This document shows, piece after piece, positions 1 to 11,995 of a DNA stretch of 64,000 bases. The stretch's first letter is position 1. Every line of letters starts with the position of its first letter. The position numbers and the translations under genes were made by a program. The stretch spans positions 29,572,969 to 29,636,968 of the forward strand of contig CM043942.1 of NCBI GenBank assembly GCA_014529385.2. Direction: 5' to 3'. Source of the DNA: Adiantum capillus-veneris (taxonomy: Eukaryota > Streptophyta > Polypodiopsida > Polypodiales > Pteridaceae). Below the pieces are notes generated by a model. That model was not told the origin of the DNA. It worked only from the letters and a program-made list of their open reading frames with translations, and searched no databases.

Positions 1-412
1 CAGATCCAACAAAAACCTGCACATTGCAACACTAACAGATTCTAACAAAACTTGCTAAACCTACATATTACAGCCAGGAACAGATCTTACACAACTCAAA
101 GAAAACCAAAAATGCCAAAAGTGAATGGCTTCATAAGGTAGCACTGTGTGCTCCTCAAGCTTAGTGCAAAGGAGTCCCCGATAGTGGCGCCAAAAATCTG
201 CGCTTTGCCGCACGTGTTGGAGGTTGGGAGCTTGTTAAACACTGTGTGCGAGCCACAACTGGCTACAAGCACACAACTAGACAATCCTGGCAAGCTCAAA
301 GGGGCAATGGTGTGTCACTCATCGCTCAATGCTTTCCATCAGGAAGGATCCAATGCCGTGAAGAAGAGGGAGCCACCATCGTCACACTCAACTGCCTTGC
401 CGCCGCCACAAT

Positions 413-477
<65 letters not shown>

Positions 478-846
478 CATACACCCATGCACATCCACAT
501 GTGAGCACATAATGGAGAAGAACATAGAGCTAGACCAAGAGCACTTCTTAGCGTGCACCTCCAAGAATGAGGATTTTAGGTCAAAATGGACCTTTTATAA
601 GAATCTGACCCATTCACACATGGGCACCCACATTGACCGATCGTTGTAAAAATACTGTAAAAATAAGACAAGTGGTGCGCCTCTCATCAGCAATCACCTA
701 CACACCTGTAGGACCTACAAGCCCGGTCCATGACTCAAATAAGTGATAAGGCATCCGTCAAAGGTGATAGGGTGTTTGTAAGGGTTAAGAACAATATTAA
801 AATCATTTGTTATGAATGATGGAAGTATTCCTCTTGTTTCTTGTAG
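1..846. other. non-coding, no gene seen
   Basis: I see no supported gene here. The apparent reading frames across 148-512 on the plus strand are Leu-Ser strings produced by the (CT)n tract at 414-474. Confidence 0.6.
414..474. repeat. (CT)n microsatellite
   Basis: An uninterrupted CT dinucleotide run of about 61 bases. Confidence 0.97.
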
Positions 847-1266
847 ATGGTGGTTGGGTGTCTTTAAAATAGGTCTTCTCAGTCCATACTTCAAGCATCC
901 CAGTGATGTGTGGGTGGAGTTTGAGAGAGAGGAGAGTGGTCTCTATCTTGACGATTGGATAGAGAAGCTCCATGGTAAGGAAACTTAGAGAGACTGTCCA
1001 TGGTTTTTGGACTATGCGGATGGCGAATTTCTCAAAGACAAAACTGAAGCATGCAATGGTAAGTAATGTTTTTCTTGTTCAACTAATGTGTTTAGTTTGC
1101 TATAGTGTCCTCACTTTTTTTTGGACTTGCACCATTGCACAAGAAGGTTAAGGGTAAGGACAAAAGCAGAAGTGTCACCATCAATCAACCTCCCATTGAT
1201 GCCATTTCCCCTACACTACCAAGGGACGTCGAAGCCCAAAAATTGCAGTGGACATACCTAAATAAG
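847..1266 (+). pseudogene. exon-like segments, unknown gene
   Basis: I do not recognise this gene. After a pyrimidine tract ending in TTGTAG at 846, a frame starting WWLGVF is open from 848 except for one TAG at 986-988. It ends at a good donor (GTAAGT at 1059). A second segment from about 1141 is Lys-rich (KVKGKDKSRSV) and ends at a donor, AATAAG/GTAAGA, near 1266. The segments look like two exons of a decaying plant gene. I could not make the splice phases agree, so the exact borders and the protein identity remain open. Confidence 0.3.
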
Positions 1267-1760
1267 GTAAGAAGAGAGGACGACCAGTCATCAATGATTT
1301 TTCAAAGTTCTTGTAGGAGTTTCAGAGAAAAAGGAGCGAGCATGAAGGTGGCGGGTCAGATCATGAGCAAGGTGATTTTGAACGTCACTTTGAGTCATAG
1401 AGACCTAGTCCGTCCCAAGCTTCAAGATCTCGGGGTCCCGAGCGAACCATAGCCATGCTATTGGACAAAGCGAGGGTAGCCACCCAGTTTCTATTCGGCC
1501 ACCCGAACCACTTGACTCCTTTCCACTAAGTAAGAAATGCCACCACAAACAAATTCTGTTTTGAGAATAACAAAATTGTGGTACCTAACATTTCATTAAA
1601 CTTTGGGTTTGCACATTTCGGCTTACTCTGACGCACAAATGGAAAAAAAAAATTAAGTGTTGGGTTAGTCCCAGTACATCTTGCAGTACTTGCTAAAGTA
1701 TGCAATCTACGGAAGGCTATCATGGATCCAAAGATTTCTTCTAAGTGAGTTTATGACACT

Positions 1761-2312
1761 TTGGAAACCACTTTGAATTTGGTAAGAACTCTCTCAATCT
1801 TCTTTTGCATGTTATTTATGTATTGTAGGAGCCTTCGAGTGATCCAACGTTTGATTGGATCTCTCTCACACTCTAGCAAAATGGATCCTGATCAACGGCT
1901 TGGAGGGGTGCGACTTGTGTGGACAGACCTTCCCACACATTGCAAACTTGATTTCGGCATTGGTGGCATACCTCGATGGAATGTATTCTCTGTTGAGCTC
2001 ATTGTTGCCAGTGTATTCACCCTGGCTGCAGAGTTTTTACTATCGGCCGGCGCAGTAGTCATGGCGTGCCGGGTAGACCACTTAGCACTCATCATCGAGG
2101 AGGCCCGCCTGTACGATTTTCTCTATTTTTGTACTATTTTTCTTCGTATGATGTCACATGCATACGCTATGGTAGATGACTTCATGGATTCAGTAAGTTC
2201 TCAACTGCTGGTCATGTTAACATGTAAAATTGAAGGCCTTCCAGTGATTCGATTATATGATCGTCAAGCAGAAGATGTGGTAGTTGACAACGATAGGTTT
2301 GAGTTTGATTGA
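1761..2312 (+). CDS. hypothetical ORF, unknown
   Basis: An open frame of 183 codons, starting METTLNL and ending DNDRFEFD. I recognise no domain. A competing plus frame (1855-2058, INGLEGCDLCGQTFPHI) has an equally plausible composition, so the true reading is unclear. It lies 500 bases after the exon-like segments at 847-1266 and may belong to the same decayed gene. The stretch 1267-1760 between them shows nothing I can support. Confidence 0.2.
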   Translation: METTLNLVRTLSIFFCMLFMYCRSLRVIQRLIGSLSHSSKMDPDQRLGGVRLVWTDLPTHCKLDFGIGGIPRWNVFSVELIVASVFTLAAEFLLSAGAVVMACRVDHLALIIEEARLYDFLYFCTIFLRMMSHAYAMVDDFMDSVSSQLLVMLTCKIEGLPVIRLYDRQAEDVVVDNDRFEFD

Positions 2313-3404
2313 GACATGATCTGAGAGCCACTACGGAACTCGCCATGGATGCTAGATGCCCTTGGAGCACCATTTTGGCCTAGAGTGGAGAAGAGTGAGT
2401 TCTTTGCTCGGTAAGTCTAGGAGGGCACTTTTATGCTCGTTTTTTGCCATTGAACTAGTCCGCTAATATGCCATTGAAATGTCTGCTAATGTTTATGCTT
2501 TTGTAAACAAGTGGTTGTTGGGTACCTTCACACAAGTTGAGGATGCAGTTTTAGATAGTCTTGCAGGTTGTGGTGGCTCGGCAATGGAGTGAGCGAGAGT
2601 CTACAATGACATTGCATCAGCATTGATCAGGCCAAGAGATTATTTTTGACACGTATTCAACCGCAGCAACGGCTAGGATCGACTCATCATGTACGCAAGG
2701 TATCACGTAGAGCACAGTCACAGCCACCCCCGTCTCCTTTACGACATTGCCAAGAGTCTATTGTGTCATCTGCTCCTCCTCCAAGTAGACCTTCAACCAT
2801 AGTTCCCGGTTGGCCAAGCCACTATTTCCACACTGCCCATGGGTCCCCCACCTGCACACTCCCCAGTAGTGCAACCCCCATAGGATTTGCGGCCACACGG
2901 AACCTAAATCTTGACTTGTATTGATTACTTCATGTTAACTTATTTCTATGTAATGGCACACCTAAACTTACCGGTTGGTTATAGAATGTTTTAATTTTTG
3001 CTCAATATGATATGTATTTGCTCTATGTTTTTTTAAGTTTTTGTGACTATGTTTAATTTTTTGAAGGCAAGTCAATCGATGGTGGTTAATCTTTCAATGT
3101 TTTTTTTTTCTTCATAATATTTTAAGTGAAAATATTGTGGCATGAATGACCTTTGAAGTAAAGACGCTTGGGGTTTTTTCATAAATAGCCAGAAGAACAC
3201 TAGTTTCATTCATTCATTCATGTGCAAGTCACGTTACTTAAGTATCTATTTTCTACAGTTATTTTTTGTGTTTTCTCTCACTCTCATTCACATATTTATC
3301 ATGCGATCGACATGGTCAACATGGTCAACCCCTCCCCATGTTGACCCCATCAACAATGTGCACGCCAATTATATTCTCAATAGTGTATATGCTATGAATC
3401 CCCT
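2313..3404. other. AT-rich non-coding stretch
   Basis: Mostly AT-rich sequence with short frames only (for example 2646-2924, Ser/Pro-rich, no recognised domain). Nothing here is supported as a gene. Confidence 0.5.
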
Positions 3405-3758
3405 ATGAATGTAGTATGCACAACACAAAGTGCACACAACTACATGGACTCTCTTCGTGCAGTCGACGAGGCCACGAGCTCTATATTCAACACCATGCAA
3501 AACCTTGATTTTAATGCACATCCAATCGAACAGGATATCGATCAAGTTGTCACACTAGCCAAGAATGCAAGTATGAATTGGGGGGAACATGGTTTTCGCA
3601 CCCCACAAGAGTGTGCATCCTTTGAACGACATGTGGAGACTTGGGTAGAAGTGTGGATGGCATACATTGTTGTGCAAGGAATAGCCAATGGAACCAACAA
3701 CAACAACAACAACTATATCTCACCTTTCCTCGCTAATGTTGGAGAAATAAGGCCTTGA
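3405..3758 (+). CDS. hypothetical 117-residue protein
   Basis: ATG-started frame (MNVVCTTQSAHNYMDSL...) of mixed composition with few repeats, apart from a short (AAC)n tract giving an Asn run near the C-terminus. It has no recognisable domain, signal peptide or membrane segment. An upstream frame in another register (3220-3408) ends as it begins. It could be a real small gene, an exon, or chance. Confidence 0.25.
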   Translation: MNVVCTTQSAHNYMDSLRAVDEATSSIFNTMQNLDFNAHPIEQDIDQVVTLAKNASMNWGEHGFRTPQECASFERHVETWVEVWMAYIVVQGIANGTNNNNNNYISPFLANVGEIRP

Positions 3759-4094
3759 CACCATATTAGCAGATTGTACTGTTTTTTTCTCCATATCTAT
3801 CTTATTGTAGTTGTTATTTTAATTTGTGTGCTTTAAACCCTTTTAATAACAGTCTAGTGTGTTTTAATTGTAGTCTTCAAATGTTGTTCAAAATTGAATT
3901 TCATTATTATGGAGTCTGATCCATTGAAATTGACTTGTTGCATGTGTACAAGTGCTCACAAGTGTGACAAAATAGAAGGACGCTTATCACGTTGGTGGTT
4001 AATTTTGTTGCCCAACAGATATCACAACATTTGAGAAGACAAGTCACATGTATGAGTGATAGTGACAGAGAGATTTATAAATTATTAATGTTTG

Positions 4095-4097
<3 letters not shown>

Positions 4098-4137
<40 letters not shown>
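4098..4137. repeat. (GA)n microsatellite
   Basis: About 40 bases of GA repeats. Confidence 0.95.
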
Positions 4138-4139
<2 letters not shown>

Positions 4140-4244
4140 CAGATGATGATGGAGAAGAAGAAGAAGCTTGGGTGGTATAGTGATACAACCCTTTACTACT
4201 TTTTCTTGAATACACATACAACCATCGTCAAAGCACACACATAC

Positions 4245-4246
<2 letters not shown>

Positions 4247-4290
<44 letters not shown>
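4247..4290. repeat. (GA)n microsatellite
   Basis: About 44 bases of GA repeats, the second tract within 150 bases. Confidence 0.95.
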
Positions 4291-4292
<2 letters not shown>

Positions 4293-4845
4293 AATGAAGG
4301 ATCAAGAGAGATAATGAAGTTTAAAAGGGAGAAAGAATCTTCTTGGATTCTGCTCGCCAAATTCCAAAAAAGTCCTCGTCGGAAAATGCTCGCCAAAAAA
4401 TTATGTCCCTTGCTGGGTGATAGCATGAAAAGGTGATGCAAAAATTAGTGTCCTTGACACTTCTTGTATGGCAATTATGGATGGTGCTTTGGCACACTTT
4501 TTTTAGGTTCTTGTGAAGACTAATAATTTTAAGTTTTTTAAAACTTTGCCGCCAACGACTTTAACGATTTCTTGGCTTTTGTCTGTCCGTCTGCCTTTCG
4601 GGCGTGCTGCTATAGCTGAGCGCCTCTCTCTGGAGTCTGAGCTCTCTTTCCCTCTCCCTGGAGTCTGAGATCTCTTTCTCTATCTCTACTTACATGCCAT
4701 GCAACAATCTACAACAATTTTCCTCCATAATCTGCCTCCATTTCTCATGAGCCTTCTCTTGAAGCAAGCAAGCATGGCTTGTGTAGCCCTCTACCTCATT
4801 AATGTCTACCTGGCTTGATGTAAGCCATATTATAGTTGACAGGTA

Positions 4846-6083
4846 TTGGTGTGGCTGGAGAGAATCATGGCTGGAGAGAATCTGCAGCAAGGTATTGGTG
4901 TGGCTGATCAGTTTTGGCAGCAAGAATTTGAACAGCAACAGCCTTCTCTCTACTCTCAATGTGGATGGCAATCCACAAATCGATGCATCAGTAGGTTGGG
5001 AGAGGAAATTCAGCACCAACATGTTTGTGAGGGTGAGAATAGCTTGGAAGAGGAGGGGATGTTGCACCGGAGGCACTGGCAACCCCACACGAATACACGC
5101 ACCAATAGGTTGGGAGAAGAAATTCAGCACCAGCCCATGTGTGTAGGTGTGAACAGTTTGGAAGAGGGGAGTGTGCACCAGAATCATTATCTACACAATT
5201 TGCAACTTGCAATGCATCCCACATCTACGGAGGTAGCATTTGGACACCAACAACATCCAAATGTGGATCACATTGGATGGCAGCCCATGATTGCAGACAA
5301 TGAGTTTGGTTGCAATGAGCAAGCTTCAAATCAAATGGAGTGGTCTCACTCATCTGAAGATCATGTAGAAGACAATCCAATACATGATGGGCTGCCCCCT
5401 CATGGCCGCACTGAGTACTCAACTTCAATTCGCCAAGAAGCCACACGCAAGATGCGACAGTATTGGGCCATGACAAAACGAGAGAGTCGTCAAAGGAACA
5501 GAGAAAGTGATGCATCATGCTTGTCAACGCCGGAAGATATGAGTACAATTTGCACAACAATGGTGCTTTGTTGGCAAGAAGCTACAAAAGGCATGAGTTG
5601 TGAAGCTAAGAAAGCCACCTTTCGGTTGCTTTTAGAGAAGCCAGCTTTTCGACGGTTGCACCATGGAGTAGAGAAATCTATACTCTCCAACATACTGGGT
5701 ACAGTCACCAAAGTCAAAGCATCATTGTCTGAAGCGGAGCTGAAACTTAAAAGGGCTTTATGCATGATGCTGGTGAATAGCGAAGGGGATCCATCAAGGT
5801 CTATAAGCAATTCGGAGATGGCGAGGTTCACAGGGCTGCATCGCCGAAATTTTGCAGCAGCTAATGAACGATTAAAACAGGCTGAGGCGGGAGCATTTCC
5901 ATTGCAATTATGCCGATGCCAACAGCCTCAAAGCCGTTGCATCACACACGGATAAGAGACAATGTTTTTGCTTTTTGGAAAACGGAGACGCGAGTGTCGC
6001 CAAACAAAAAGGATGTGTGCCGGAAACGTCTCGGATGAAAATCTTACATTAAGCATCCAATACATTTGCTTGACGAGTCACAT
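4846..6083 (+). pseudogene. transposase-like gene, exon 1
   Basis: Open from 4846 to 5955 (369 codons). The first in-frame Met is MVWLERI and a second Met follows at codon 8; the true start is uncertain. Residues about 50-125 hold two copies of a 38-residue repeat (RLGEEIQHQ...). The C-terminal third contains an HTH-like stretch (NSEMARFTGLHRRNFAAANE). The frame stops at 5953-5955. Shifted by one base, the next frame reads RDNVFAFWKTETRVSPNKKD and continues to LLDESH at 6083, where a GTATGC donor follows. That frame has one TGA at 6036-6038, probably from CGA. The FW...T.VSPNKKDV...HP.H.L.ES pattern matches, from memory, uncharacterised transposon-like proteins widespread in animals and some plants. 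Disabled: one frameshift and one nonsense codon. Confidence 0.55.
4992..5219 (+). repeat. 114-bp in-frame tandem repeat
   Basis: Two copies of a 114-bp unit, starting at 4992 and 5106. They encode two 38-residue repeats beginning RLGEEIQHQ. The period is a multiple of three, so the frame is kept. Confidence 0.85.
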
Positions 6084-6530
6084 GTATGCTCTGAAAATGC
6101 TTGAATTATTTTGTTCTTTTGTATGCAATAGTATAGGTACCATGCGTACATATGTAGTAGCTACATATAGGTAGTATAACATCAAGTATAATGCTGTCTA
6201 TCAAGCCCGAGAGGTGTGTAGGCTCCAAAAGGTAATCTTTTGGTACTTCTGGAGGACTAGCATTCATGAGGGGAGTCAAGTATCTCAAGTATACATAAAA
6301 GCAATCAAAGGTGCTTTGGGCCAAGCTGCATAGACTCTTCAATACTACCAAATTTTCTATATGTTACTTTGTAGGTGTATATTAGCTTGAAGAATACCTT
6401 GAGTACCTACATGTAGATGGTAGTAATACTTTCCTGTCATGGGTTGGTGCTCAAAAGCACCAATGTAAACTCATAAGTCCTATTTGGGTACTTTTGGATG
6501 AACAATGTACATTCAATGGTAGTTTAAAAC

Positions 6531-7223
6531 TGTTAGGAAATAAGACGTAGCGAAATAGATAATTGAGTAGATTACTTAATGGAGAGAGACAGATTTACAT
6601 ACACGAGATTATAGAGTAGAGAGAGAGAGAGAGAGAGAGAGTACACACAATATACATGGTTCACCCAATGTGGGCTACGTCCACGGGAAAGCAGCCACTC
6701 AATGGCTTTAGTACTTCAAAACAAGAAGTAGTTTACAAAGGGATTATACCCTTAATGGAGCTCCCGCCTTGCTTCACTCTAACCACCTCACACTCACCTT
6801 GTTGCATCAACTTCACACTATGAAATGTGTGTAGAAATGGCCTCCTTTTATAGGCCAAAAGGGCTGCCCTCTCTTATGACAGACAGCCATGTGTAGCCGC
6901 CCTTGTGCGAATAAGTCCAAATCGGACCCTCCAATCCGCCCATGTGTGACCGCCCTTGAGAAGACAAGTCCGCTTTTGAATTCGGCCACCGGCCATCGGC
7001 CATTGACTACTGGCCACCGGCCAACCGACCAGTTGTTTTCCGACCACTTTCTGGCCACCGTCCGGCCATTATATTCCGGCCCCTGATTCTTGTCCGTGAA
7101 AATTTTGGTTACGGTGAGTGATTTTCCTTCACGCACGATGGCTTCTCCTCATAATGGGGGCCTTACAAATGTGCGCTTTTACCACAGAAAATTACAAGGG
7201 TAAATCAGGCTCCATACTTAACA
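6531..7223 (-). repeat. copia LTR, 3' LTR of element
   Basis: 693-bp LTR starting TGTTAGGAAATAAG and ending TACTTAACA on the plus strand. It contains a (GA)n tract near 6617-6642 and is closely similar to the partner at 11183-11889. Confidence 0.93.
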
Positions 7224-7236
7224 ACCTCCCACTTGG
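7224..7236 (-). promoter_or_regulatory. polypurine tract
   Basis: Minus-strand CCAAGTGGGAGGT directly abuts the 3' LTR: the plus-strand priming site of the element. Confidence 0.85.
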
Positions 7237-7283
7237 AAACTAATCTCCAAACCAAACCTGTGACTCCTTTCCATTTTGGCTTC

Positions 7284-10200
7284 TTATCCTTGAATTCCGA
7301 TTGAAGATGAGCAAAAGCTCAAATTCTCCTTGTTGACCACCTTTGTAAACATGTCTGCACCTTTCCTAGCTTTAGCTGTCCCTCTTCCAAAAGAGTGCGT
7401 ATGAAGTGATATCTCACCTCAATGTGCTTTGTCCTTGAATGAAAGGATGAGTTCTTCGCAAGATGGACAGCGCTTTGGCTATCACTGTACAAGACACAAT
7501 TGTCTTATTTGAATCCAAGCTCATCTAAGAATCTGTGAAGCCACAGAATTTCTTTGCTTGCCTCCGTCATTGCTACATACTCTGCTTCCGTGGTAGAAAT
7601 TGAAACCACTTTCTGTAGCTTTGAAGCCCAGCTTACTCCTGTGCCTCCAACCGTGAACACATAGCCAGTAGTGCTCCTTCGAGTATCTTTGTCACCTGCC
7701 ATATCTGCATTAGCATACCCTTCTAGAAAAATATCAGTTCCTCCAAAATACAAAGCATTTGTTGTTGTCCCTTTTAGATACCTAAGTATCCACTTCACAG
7801 CTTGCCAATGCTCTTTACCTGGGTTGTCCATGAACCTACTCACAACTCCCACTGCATGTGCAATGTCTGGCCTTGTCCAGACCATAGCATACATTAGAGA
7901 ACCTACCGCTGCAGCATATGGAACTTTAGACATATAGGCTATCTCCTCTTGTGTCTTTGGACACATATCCTTCGTTAGTTTAAAATGACCAGCCAAAGGT
8001 GTAGAAACTGGTTTTGCATTTTGCATTGCAAACCTTTCTAGTACCTTCTCGAGATAGCTTTATTGTCTTCTTCGTCCTGTCCCTTGATATTTTCATACCA
8101 AGTATCCTCTTTGCAGCACCTAAATCTTTCATTGAAAAATATTTGGACAGCTCCTCTTTTAGGTCTTTGATGTCCTGCATGTTAGCACTTGCAATCAACA
8201 TGTCATCAACATACAACATTAGGATGCTGAATTTCCCATCTCCCAAATTCTTCGTGTAGATGCAGTGGTCCAAGTTGCATCTTGTGAATCCATGATCCAA
8301 CATCCATCGATCAAACTTCAAGTACCATTGTCTTGATGCTTGCTTTAAACCATACAAGCTCTTCTTTAATCTGCAAACCATTTTCTCCTTACCTTTTACT
8401 TCATACCCCTTTGGTTGAAGCATGTAGATTTCCTCCTCTAAGTCATCGTGAGGGAATGCCGTATTTACATCCATTTGCTCGAGATTTCGATCATGAGTAG
8501 CCACAAGGCTTAAGACAAGCCTAATTGAATTCATTTTTACAACATGAGAAAATATTTCATTGAAGTCAATACCTTTCTTTTGAGAAAAACCTTTTACCAC
8601 AAGCCTAGACTTGTACCTTTTCTTCCCACCTTCTTCTTCCTTCAGCTTGTACACCCATTTGTTTTGAAGTGCCCGCTTACCTTTAGGCAACTCAACCAAC
8701 TCCCATGTTTGGTTGCGATGTAGTGAGTCCATCTCCGCTTGCATTCTCTTCGTCCATTCTTCTTTGGATTCATGTTGCATAGCTTCTTCGTATGATTCCG
8801 TCTCTCCAGAATCTGAGATCAAGAGATGGTTGAAGGAAGGAACAAACCTTGTAGATCTGCGGGGAATAGGTTGAGGCTCCTCATTTGGTTGACGTTTCTG
8901 CACATTGTCACCGTTTGTAGTCCTTGAGTCTTAACCATCCTCAAGCTCCATGTACTCATCACCTGTTTCTTTTGTTTGTTTACTTTCCAAGTAATCTTTG
9001 TACATATTTTGTTCGTTAAAAATTACATCCCTATTCCTTAAGATTTTACCATCTTCAGGAATCCATAGGCGATACCCAAAGTCTCCTTCTCCATAGCCAA
9101 TGAAGAAACACTTTTGGACTTTGCATCTAGCTTTGATCTTAGGCTTCTATCTATGTGCATGAAAGCCTCACACCCAAACACTTTGAGAAATGCATAATTC
9201 ACCGGTTTACCTGTCCATGCCTCTTCTGGAACGCCCCCATCCAATGCCGTTGAGGGTGACCGATTGACTAAGTACACAAACGTACTTACAGCTTCCGCCC
9301 AAAGCTCAAGCGATAGGCCTGCATGTAGCCGCATGCTTCGTGCTCGTTCCATGATTGTCATGTTCATCCTTTCCGAAATCCCATTTTGTTGAGGTGTCCT
9401 TGGGGTTGTCCTTTGCCTCTGAATGCCATTGCTAGCACAAAAGCTTTCAAAAGCTTGGCTGCAATATTCGCCTCCATTGTCGGATATGAGGCATTTAACC
9501 TTGATACTTGTTTCATTCTCCACAAAGGCTTTCCACCTTTGAAATATGGAAAATACATCGAATTTATTCTTCATGACATAAACCCATGTTTTTCTAGTCG
9601 CATCGTCTATGAATGTTACATAGTACAATGAGCCACCAAGTGATGGTGTACTTGCAGGACCCCAAACATCAAAATGAACCAACTCAAGTTTTTTATTTTT
9701 TCTTTCATTTCCTGATTTTTGAAATTTTACCCTCTTTTGTTTACCATAAACACAATCTTCACAGAACTCTAAGTCCACTTCTTTCAAACCTGGTAGAAGC
9801 TTCTTTGTTTGAAGGATTTGCATTCCTTTGGCACTCATATGCCCAAGTCGATAGTGCCACACTGCACTATCAACTTCTGTAGTTGCTGCACAAGCTGAAG
9901 GTTACGTGCTAATAGTACACAAGTAAAGTGTACCCACCTTTTCTCCCTTGGCAACCACCAAAGATCCCTTTGAGATCTTCCACCGTTTATTTCCGAATGC
10001 AATGTTGTGACCTTCATCGTCCAATTGTCCTGTAGAGATTAAATTTTTTCGAAGAGAAGGAACATGCCTAACATCTTTAAGCTTCCATTCATTTCCGTTA
10101 GCAGTTTTGACAGAAACTGTACCTTTGCCGACAATCTCACAAGCTTCATCATCTCCCAAGTATACATACCCAAAATTACCTTTGGTGTAGTCTTGGAAAT

Positions 10201-10678
10201 GTTGCTTGTGTGGTGTCGCATGGAATGAAGCCCCGAAATCTACTATCCAGGAATTAGACACATTGTCTAATGAGAGAATTAGAGCATCTTGCTCTACTTT
10301 ACCTGCCACATTGGCCTCCAATGTTGGCTTGTTGTCTTGAGACTCTATCTCCTTCTTCTTCTTGGACCAGCAATCCTTCTTGATGAGGCCCTTCTTGCCG
10401 CAGTTCCAACATTCAAGAACTGACTTTGTGCGTAACTTGCTCCGCGTTGAGCGATCACGACCCTTTTGGTTTTTGAACCTCTCCTTAGGCCTTCCTCTTG
10501 TTTCCACTGATAGTGCAGCACTTGATGATTCTCCTGTGCTTATCCTTCGCATTTCCTCGCTTAGGAGAACACCCACAACATCATCAAACTTAAGAGTATT
10601 TGTGCCAGAGATAGAATTACTTACAGCCATCACAAGGCTGTCCCAACTATCCGGTAGAGATGATAGTATAAGGAGAGC
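7284..10678 (-). pseudogene. copia gag C-term, PR, IN, RT, RH
   Basis: Domains in order on the minus strand. A zinc knuckle CWNCGKKGLIKKDC has its His replaced by Leu. The protease signature has DFGA in place of DSGA. A nonsense TAA sits at 9902-9904 in frame. The integrase has an HHCC segment (WHYRLGHMS ... CEDCVYGK) and DDE core residues (HFDVWGP, ISDNGGEY, QQNGISERM). A frameshift near 9060 precedes RT with LYVDDMLIAS. A frameshift near 8040 and a TAA at 7505-7507 follow. The RNase H tail ends near 7284 (ADMFTKVV in a shifted frame). RNase H reads YANADMAGD where YADADWAGD is usual. Clearly dead. Confidence 0.92.
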
Positions 10679-11118
10679 TCACACTTCGTCATCGAAATTG
10701 ATTTTCACAGATCGAAGTTGACTTATGTTTGTGTTAAAGTCATTTAGGTGTTCTGCAACTGAACCATTCTCTGCCATCTTTAGATTGAACAAGCGCTTCA
10801 TAAGAAATACCTTATTGGATGCCGATGGTTTCTCGTAGAAGTCGTCAAGTGACTTCATCAAGTCCTCCATGGTCTTCATCTTCGAAACATTGAAGGCCAC
10901 CATTGATGCAAGCTTAACCGGATTGTTCCCAGTGCCTTTCGATCAAGGACAATCCATGCTTCATCTGCCATTGTTGCGGGCTTCTTCGCAAGACTGCCTA
11001 GTGGCAAATAGAGGTCCTTCTGGTAGAGATAGTCTTCAATCTGCATCTTCCAATGTTGGTAGTTTTTGCCGTTGAACTTCTCAATCTTGAGCTTTCCTTC
11101 CTCCGCCATAACTCCCAC
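10679..11118 (-). pseudogene. copia gag, N-terminal part
   Basis: Begins MAEEGKLKIEKFNGKNYQHW, shortly after the primer site. The KFNGKNYxxWK pattern is typical of copia Gag. The frame shifts at about 10880-10900 and continues as VAFNVSKMKTMEDLMKSLDD. It is cut by a TGA at 10679-10681 that is in the same register as the downstream gag (R to stop, CGA to TGA). The encoded protein would form the capsid of the cytoplasmic virus-like particle. Non-functional here. Confidence 0.85.
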
Positions 11119-11168
11119 TCAATTCAAGGAATCCTTTCCTTGAGATAATTTAGCTACGAGCAAACCTT

Positions 11169-11180
11169 GCTCTGATACCA
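11169..11180 (-). promoter_or_regulatory. primer binding site, iMet tRNA
   Basis: Minus-strand TGGTATCAGAGC, two bases from the 5' LTR end: the standard plant retrotransposon primer site for initiator methionine tRNA. Confidence 0.92.
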
Positions 11181-11182
11181 GT

Positions 11183-11889
11183 TGTTAGGAAATAAGACGT
11201 AGCTAAATAGATAATTGAGTAGATTACTTAATGGAGAGAGACAGATTTACATACACGAGATTATAGAGTAGAGAGAGAGAGAGAGAGTACACACAATATA
11301 CGTGGTTCACCCAATGTGGGCTACGTCTACGGGAAAGCAGCCACTCAATGGCTTTAGTACTTCAAAACAAGAAGTAGTTTACAAAGGGATTATACCCTTA
11401 ATGGAGCTCCCGCCTTGCTTCACTCTCACCACCTCACACTCACCTTGTTGCATCAACTTCACACTATGAAATGTGTGTAGAAATGGCCTCCTTTTATAGG
11501 CCAAAAGGGCTGCCCTCTCTTATGAGAGACAGCCATGTGTAGCAGCCCTTGTGCGAATAAGTCCAAATCGGACCCTCCAATCCGCCCATGTGTGGCCGCC
11601 CTTGAGAAGACAAGTCCGCTTTTGAATTCGGCCACCGGCCATTGTCTTCCGGCCACCGGTCATCGGCCATTGACTACTGCCACTGGCCAACCGACCGGTG
11701 TTTTTCGACCACTTTCCGGCCGCCGTCCGGCCATAATATTCCGGCCCCTGATTCTTGTCCGTGAAAATTTTTGTTTCCGGTGAGTTATTTTCCTTCATGC
11801 ACGATGGCTTCTCCTCATAATGGGGGCCTTACAAATGTGCGCTTTTACCACAGAAAAGTACAAGGGTAAATCAGGCTCCATACTTAACA
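11183..11889 (-). repeat. copia LTR, 5' LTR of element
   Basis: 707-bp partner LTR. It differs from the left copy by scattered substitutions, a shorter (GA)n tract and a short insertion near 11641-11660, so the insertion is not very recent. Confidence 0.93.
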
Positions 11890-11995
11890 AAAACAACCTT
11901 TGTGAACTCATAGGTCCTTTATAACCATGCATGTATATTATTAGGTTCTCTTAGGGTACTTGCAAGCTTCAAAGGTACCTTGAGATTAGGTAGAA

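Larger units (their letters stand above)
3759..4845. other. non-coding with (GA)n tracts
   Basis: Intergenic sequence upstream of the transposase-like pseudogene. Long Arg-Glu frames on plus and Leu-Ser frames on minus are microsatellite artefacts. The stretch 4620-4680 is CT-rich, with a repeated 'tggagtctgag' motif. Confidence 0.5.
6531..11889 (-). mobile_element. complete Ty1/copia element, decayed
   Basis: A 5.36-kb copia element on the minus strand with TG...CA LTRs at 6531-7223 and 11183-11889, flanked by a perfect 5-bp target duplication AAAAC (6526-6530 and 11890-11894). A primer site complementary to initiator Met tRNA lies just inside the right (5') LTR. A purine tract lies just inside the left (3') LTR. 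The gene order is gag, protease, integrase, RT, RNase H, which is copia order. The coding region has at least three frameshifts and three nonsense codons, so it cannot be autonomous. It sits in an intron of the transposase-like pseudogene. Confidence 0.95.

Noticed and set aside
148-512. Plus-strand ORFs ending in Leu-Ser strings
   Set aside because: Produced by the (CT)n microsatellite; no coding signal outside it.
3992-4441. Arg-Glu and Leu-Ser ORFs on both strands
   Set aside because: Translations of (GA)n/(CT)n tracts.
4690-5560. Minus-strand ORFs opposite the transposase-like exon
   Set aside because: Antisense shadows of the plus-strand 369-codon frame and its 114-bp repeat.
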